A stretch of 10,193 nucleotides of DNA from Saprospiraceae bacterium (GTDB taxonomy: Bacteria; Bacteroidota; Bacteroidia; Chitinophagales; Saprospiraceae), in the NCBI GenBank assembly GCA_014379665.1, contig JACMLK010000112.1, positions 1 to 10,193 on the forward strand, read 5' to 3'. A program made the translations under genes and the position numbers. This document shows positions 6,927 through 10,193 of this stretch, piece after piece; position 1 is the first letter of the stretch; each line of letters begins with the position of its first letter. The notes beneath the pieces were generated by a model. That model worked only from the letters and a program-made list of their open reading frames with translations. It was not told the origin of the DNA and made no database searches.

Positions 6927-7838
6927 TCAATGTTGCAATGGTCGTTTTTTGATCATTCCTCCTTTGGTGTCTTTTACACTGGTCATGACAACAAAGGCAT
7001 CCGGTTCAATGAGTTCAATTTCTGTCCTTAATTTGTTGAGCTCAAGTCTGGTAATGACTGTATAGATAATGTCTATATCTTCGTTTTCGCCTCGATTTCC
7101 ATAACCACTTTTCCCGTTATAAATGGTCACTCCGCGCCCCATCTTGTGTATGATCATCTGACGGATTTCTTCACAATTCACTGCTACCACTGTTACCCCT
7201 ATATACTCTTCTATGCCTTCCACAATGAAATCCAGTGTTTTGGAAGCGGAGAGATAAGTGACCATGGAATACAAGGCGATCTCTACGCCAAGCAAATATG
7301 CAGCAGCTGAAAAAATAACCACATTTATCACAATGATGATGTCACCGATCGTTGTTCCGATCTTTCTGCTTAAATAGATGGCAAGCACTTCTGTGCCATC
7401 AATAACTGCTCCTCCCCTCACGGCAAGTCCAATGCCGGCTCCCAGAAAGAAGCCTCCAAATACGGCCACTAAAAGATTATCGTTGGTCACATCCGGGAAA
7501 CTGACTGTCGCCAGACAGAGCGACAGCCCCGCTATAGCCAGGGCCGTCTTTATCGCAAACCGACTTCCCATGACTTTATATCCAAGAAAAACAAATGGCA
7601 CATTGACCCCTATAATAAGAACAAACAAAGGGATCTCGGTCAGAGAAGAAATAAGCAGTGATATACCTGTTGCTCCACCATCGATAAATTTATTGGACAG
7701 TAGAAATCCCTTTAAACCAAATGAAGCAGAAATTATACCGGCTGTGATTAAAATGAAATCTTTGATAAATCTTTTGGTAAGGATGACCATCTCCCTGTTT
7801 CCGAAAATCAGTCTTATTTTTGATATTTTTTCCTTCAC
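6927..7838 (-). CDS. YitT-family membrane protein (DUF161 repeats plus C-terminal DUF2179)
   Basis: The 303-residue protein has the usual length and order of the YitT family. A multi-span membrane region lies at about 27-190, with the family signatures FIDGGATGISLL (51-62) and RGGAVIDGTEVLA (141-153). A soluble DUF2179 domain follows at about 215-297 and ends in AFVVMTSVKDTKGGM. The family is widespread in the cytoplasmic membrane; its transported substrate is not established, and DUF2179 resembles a ligand-binding regulatory domain. The start used is a GTG at 7838 preceded by AAAGGA with a 7-base gap. An ATG 16 codons downstream (7790) also precedes the first membrane helix and is the alternative. 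The gene lies 96 bases behind the SRPBCC gene on the same strand; co-transcription is possible but unproven. The long plus-strand open frame opposite it is a shadow. Confidence 0.9.
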   Translation of the reverse strand: MKEKISKIRLIFGNREMVILTKRFIKDFILITAGIISASFGLKGFLLSNKFIDGGATGISLLISSLTEIPLFVLIIGVNVPFVFLGYKVMGSRFAIKTALAIAGLSLCLATVSFPDVTNDNLLVAVFGGFFLGAGIGLAVRGGAVIDGTEVLAIYLSRKIGTTIGDIIIVINVVIFSAAAYLLGVEIALYSMVTYLSASKTLDFIVEGIEEYIGVTVVAVNCEEIRQMIIHKMGRGVTIYNGKSGYGNRGENEDIDIIYTVITRLELNKLRTEIELIEPDAFVVMTSVKDTKGGMIKKRPLQH

Positions 7839-7934
7839 GTTGGTTTCCTTTGTTTTAAATGCTGAATATAATACAATCAGTATTGGCTTACTCCAATTTT
7901 ATGCGTCAGGTGGCCCGTAAGCATCAAAATTAAT

Positions 7935-8354
7935 TTAATCTTTTGAGGTAAGTAAGCTTTTCTTTAAATATTCCTGCATGGGTTCCCAGTAGTACTCCCG
8001 CCACCCGCTTTCCAAAGCTTCTGCTTTATGTTCGGGTATTCCGGTTTGGGTGAATGTGAGTTTTGTTTTAGTTCCCAAATGTTCAAATATAAAGGTACAG
8101 ATTGAAAAATGATCATCAGGCCATCCTTCTTCTGCAAAATGCCAGGCCTGTACTATTTTTTCTCCTTCTTTTAATTCGATATTATAACCGTGGCAATATC
8201 CGTCATAGACACTGAATTTTCCATCAAGCTCTTTACTTATGGTGGCTTTAGAATTGGTGAAAGCTGCATGTGTACCTGCGTCCATAAGCATATGATATAC
8301 CACTTCTGCAGAAGCTTCAAACCAGATAGTTTGAACAATAGATTTATAATGCAT
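7935..8354 (-). CDS. AHSA1-type SRPBCC (START-like) domain protein
   Basis: The 139-residue product is a single small cytoplasmic helix-grip domain of the AHSA1 group. Hallmarks are the N-terminal strand with the first helix (IWFEASAEVVYHMLMDAG), the acidic turn before GWPDDHFSICTFIFE at 77-91, the strand KLTFTQTGIP, and the closing helix with ESGWREYYWEPMQEYLK at 115-131. Length is normal for the family. These domains bind hydrophobic ligands or other proteins; the ligand cannot be deduced here. An AAAGG sequence lies 7 bases before the ATG. The gene starts 48 bases after the stop of the upstream MopE-like gene and ends 96 bases before the YitT gene, so the three could be read as one transcript, although no functional link is apparent. 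Confidence 0.9.
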   Translation of the reverse strand: MHYKSIVQTIWFEASAEVVYHMLMDAGTHAAFTNSKATISKELDGKFSVYDGYCHGYNIELKEGEKIVQAWHFAEEGWPDDHFSICTFIFEHLGTKTKLTFTQTGIPEHKAEALESGWREYYWEPMQEYLKKSLLTSKD

Positions 8355-8402
8355 TGGGTTACCTTTTTGTTTTGATAGAATCTTTGATTACCTTCTTATA
8401 AT

Positions 8403-9959
8403 CTAATGTTTTACCATTATTTTCTTAACACAAAGATCCTGTGTCTCCGGATTAAGAATTTCCAGCATATACAAACCATCGGAATAAAAAGTCATATCGA
8501 TAAATGTGGTATTGCTTGTATGGCACATGATTCTGCCCGTCAAATCACAGAGTTTTAGACTTAATTTTAATTCATCCGGCGTGATAATGTTCAGATGTCC
8601 TGACACTGGATTGGGGAAGATATTTAGTTTTATTGATCCCAAATGGGTAGAAGATGAAATTTCATCTATTACTCCATCACAATTATCATCGGTATTATTG
8701 CCCGGTATTTCATCCACATCGGGATTAATGCCGGCATTCAGGTCATTGCAATCTTCTGCAAGTAAAAATCCATCCATATCCAGATCATCGTCAGGAGTAT
8801 CCGGATTACAATCGTCATCGATACCATTATAAGTCTTCTCAGTCTGATCGGGATGTATGTCCGGATCGTTGTCGTCGCAATCGGCAGAAGAATTGTAGCC
8901 ATCGTTGTCTTCATCAATAATTAATAAATCTCCGTCACAATCCTCGTCGGTGGCATTATTGGGAATTTCTATGGCGCCATAATACACCTCCGGATTGTCA
9001 TCGTCGCAATCATTTGTGATACACGGGTTAAATTCAATATACCCCAGATCAACACACTGTTCACTAAAGTATATCTTACTGTGCCCATGAGAGCCAAATA
9101 ATGTATAATGAAATTTTCCACCGATCTCAGCAGTCTGGTCAGGTCCGAAAATCAGAGAATCGCATTTCTCTTCCAGACTCAAATACATATTTATGGGACT
9201 ATCAGATATTAATGTGATCGTATCACACTGTTTGGCCACATAATATTTATGATGTAAAGTGGAGACAAATTCATAATTAAGAATGCGGTTTACCCCAATG
9301 TGATTGCCGTACCCATCATTATCATGATCTGTTCCATAGACAAACTCACAGTTGCAGTACACATCATTAATTTTATTATAATACAACTTTCTGCCTGATT
9401 TATCTCTGGTGCAACTGTGAAGCAGTCCTCCTTCCGGTCCGTTGTACACATTTAGCCCTGAACTGATGTCACCAATTCCTTCCATCCATTTGATGGTGTC
9501 ATACATTCCGCCAAATTTTGGTTTCAACAATTCAATGTACCAGACTGAATCACCAACCCCGTTTAGTATTTTCTCTTTTTTTGAGACCCGTGCAGAGTCT
9601 TTTTCTTGTATAAAATATGAGTAATAATGGGAACCCATCGGAATTGTAAAATCAATTTGCAATTTGTCCTCATACCCTGTCAAAGAGCCTGTATACACGT
9701 ATTGATATATTTTTCCCTGGTCATATCTGATCGGTATTTTATTTCCTGAACCGATCATTTTATAGGTTTTGCCATTCATGGTGCTGTCACCGGAATATGA
9801 ATAAGTTAGCGTGTTTTCAACAAACTGAACGCCGGTCCAGACTGAGGATGTATAGGTTTGCGACCATCCGTCAAAAGGAAAATCCATATATGACTCTTGA
9901 CTGGAAACGACATGGACATAAAAGAAACTACTGAGTAACAACACTTTTACTGTTCGCAT
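8403..9959 (-). CDS. Secreted T9SS cargo protein with MopE-type metal-binding repeats
   Basis: The 518-residue product starts with a signal peptide (MRTVKVLLLSSFFYVHVVSS, cleavage before Gln21). Residues about 25-205 form an N-terminal domain often seen in Bacteroidota surface proteins, with the motif DTIKWMEGIGDIS followed by a GGLLHSC segment. Residues 317-433 hold Asp/Cys-rich repeats of the MopE putative metal-binding type (DCDDDNP, IPNNATDEDCDGD, DNDGYNSSADCDDNDP, NTDDNCDGVID). A type A T9SS sorting domain ends the protein from about 445 (LNIFPNPVSGHLNI). Export by T9SS to the cell surface is well supported. The repeats probably bind calcium or another divalent metal and stiffen the stalk (inference). 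The frame extends to a TTG at 9998, but that codon lies inside the TATCTTTG -7 box, so ATG 9959 is the start. Confidence 0.88.
   Translation of the reverse strand: MRTVKVLLLSSFFYVHVVSSQESYMDFPFDGWSQTYTSSVWTGVQFVENTLTYSYSGDSTMNGKTYKMIGSGNKIPIRYDQGKIYQYVYTGSLTGYEDKLQIDFTIPMGSHYYSYFIQEKDSARVSKKEKILNGVGDSVWYIELLKPKFGGMYDTIKWMEGIGDISSGLNVYNGPEGGLLHSCTRDKSGRKLYYNKINDVYCNCEFVYGTDHDNDGYGNHIGVNRILNYEFVSTLHHKYYVAKQCDTITLISDSPINMYLSLEEKCDSLIFGPDQTAEIGGKFHYTLFGSHGHSKIYFSEQCVDLGYIEFNPCITNDCDDDNPEVYYGAIEIPNNATDEDCDGDLLIIDEDNDGYNSSADCDDNDPDIHPDQTEKTYNGIDDDCNPDTPDDDLDMDGFLLAEDCNDLNAGINPDVDEIPGNNTDDNCDGVIDEISSSTHLGSIKLNIFPNPVSGHLNIITPDELKLSLKLCDLTGRIMCHTSNTTFIDMTFYSDGLYMLEILNPETQDLCVKKIMVKH
8661..9011 (-). 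repeat. MopE-type Asp/Cys repeats inside the T9SS protein
   Basis: Residues 317-433 of the protein contain three successive units, each built from a D-x-D-x-DG turn, a DC(D/N)D segment and an IP-N-N-x-x-D-(D/E)-x-C-DG segment. The second unit is degenerate at its end (YNGIDDDCNPD), and the first lacks its own adjacent DxDxDG turn, which sits about 100 residues upstream at 213-218. Confidence 0.8.
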
Positions 9960-9995
9960 GATTATTAATTTAGTAGAATGTAGTTTAAAATCATA

Positions 9996-10003
9996 CAAAG
10001 ATA
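9996..10003 (-). promoter_or_regulatory. -7 box upstream of the MopE-like T9SS gene
   Basis: TATCTTTG on the minus strand, 36 bases before the ATG at 9959, matches the Bacteroidota -7 consensus and is identical to the boxes at 4286-4293 and 6689-6696. A TTG at the expected -33 distance is not evident. Confidence 0.55.
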
Positions 10004-10139
10004 TGACTAATTTAATTGAGACTTTGAAAAAAAATATTTAGGTTTGAATAACAAATTGCTAATAATAACATTTTCTGATACCGTTCAAATAAAAAAATTA
10101 GATTAATTAACATTATATTCGCCTCGAGCCGGCTTGGCT

Positions 10140-10168
10140 TTTACTTTTTTTTCCGCAAAAAAAGTAAA
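10140..10168. repeat. Poly-T/poly-A hairpin at the right edge
   Basis: TTTACTTTTTTT (10140-10151) and AAAAAAAGTAAA (10157-10168) form a perfect 12-base inverted repeat with a five-base loop TCCGC. A GC-rich lead (CCTCGAGCCGGCTTGGC, 10122-10138) precedes it, unlike the AT-rich surroundings. From memory, similar lead-plus-hairpin sequences recur between genes in several Bacteroidota genomes; this could not be checked here. Confidence 0.5.
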
Positions 10169-10193
10169 CAAAAAAACTCCCAATACAAAAAAC

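Noticed and set aside
7378..7920. 180-codon plus-strand open frame opposite the YitT-family gene
   Set aside because: It is Pro/Ser/Ile-rich with no recognisable domain and lies antisense to a well-supported membrane protein gene.
7925..7932. TAATTTTG on the minus strand as a -7 box for the YitT gene
   Set aside because: It matches the loose consensus but has no -33 element and lies across the end of the SRPBCC gene in very AT-rich sequence.
8506..8832. 108-codon plus-strand open frame opposite the MopE repeats
   Set aside because: Its Ser/Ile-rich sequence mirrors the Asp-codon-rich repeats on the other strand, a typical shadow.
8661..9011. Asp-rich repeats considered as dockerin or EF-hand domains
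   Set aside because: The DCDDxNP and IPNNxxDEDCDG pattern fits MopE-type repeats better, and the paired-helix spacing of dockerin is absent.

Overview
The window looks like a chromosomal segment of a Bacteroidota bacterium, most likely near Saprospiraceae, Cytophagales or Chitinophagales. Three signs support this. Two secreted proteins end in a type IX secretion (T9SS) type A sorting domain with a YPNPV or FPNPV motif. Several genes lack a Shine-Dalgarno site. Three transcription units start behind a TATCTTTG box, which fits the Bacteroidota -7 consensus TAnnTTTG. Genus is not readable from the sequence. No mobile element, CRISPR array, tRNA or rRNA was seen.

Layout. A single large plus-strand gene (134-3310) encodes a lipoprotein that joins a sugar-dehydrogenase-like beta-propeller, a helical HEAT-like segment, a c-type cytochrome, a 3-keto-disaccharide hydrolase (DUF1080) domain and a discoidin-like tail. 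Everything else is on the minus strand. A converging two-gene operon (4259 to 3665) encodes a four-helix membrane protein and a 66-residue Cro/CI-type regulator. It lies behind a clear promoter with direct repeats that look like operators. Next is a 680-residue T9SS cargo protein with a PA14-like domain (6647-4605), which has a strong intrinsic terminator. Then come a YitT-family membrane protein (7838-6927), an AHSA1/SRPBCC protein (8354-7935) and a 518-residue T9SS cargo protein with MopE-type metal-binding repeats (9959-8403).

How the genes relate. The membrane protein and regulator form one translationally coupled unit that is probably self-regulated. The MopE-like gene, the SRPBCC gene and the YitT gene follow head to tail with gaps of 48 and 96 bases and could share a transcript, but their products suggest no common pathway. 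The large lipoprotein stands alone and probably acts at the outer membrane or in the periplasm in oxidation and cleavage of glycosides. The most noteworthy items are that multidomain fusion, the operator-like repeat array, and the interrupted metal-binding repeat.
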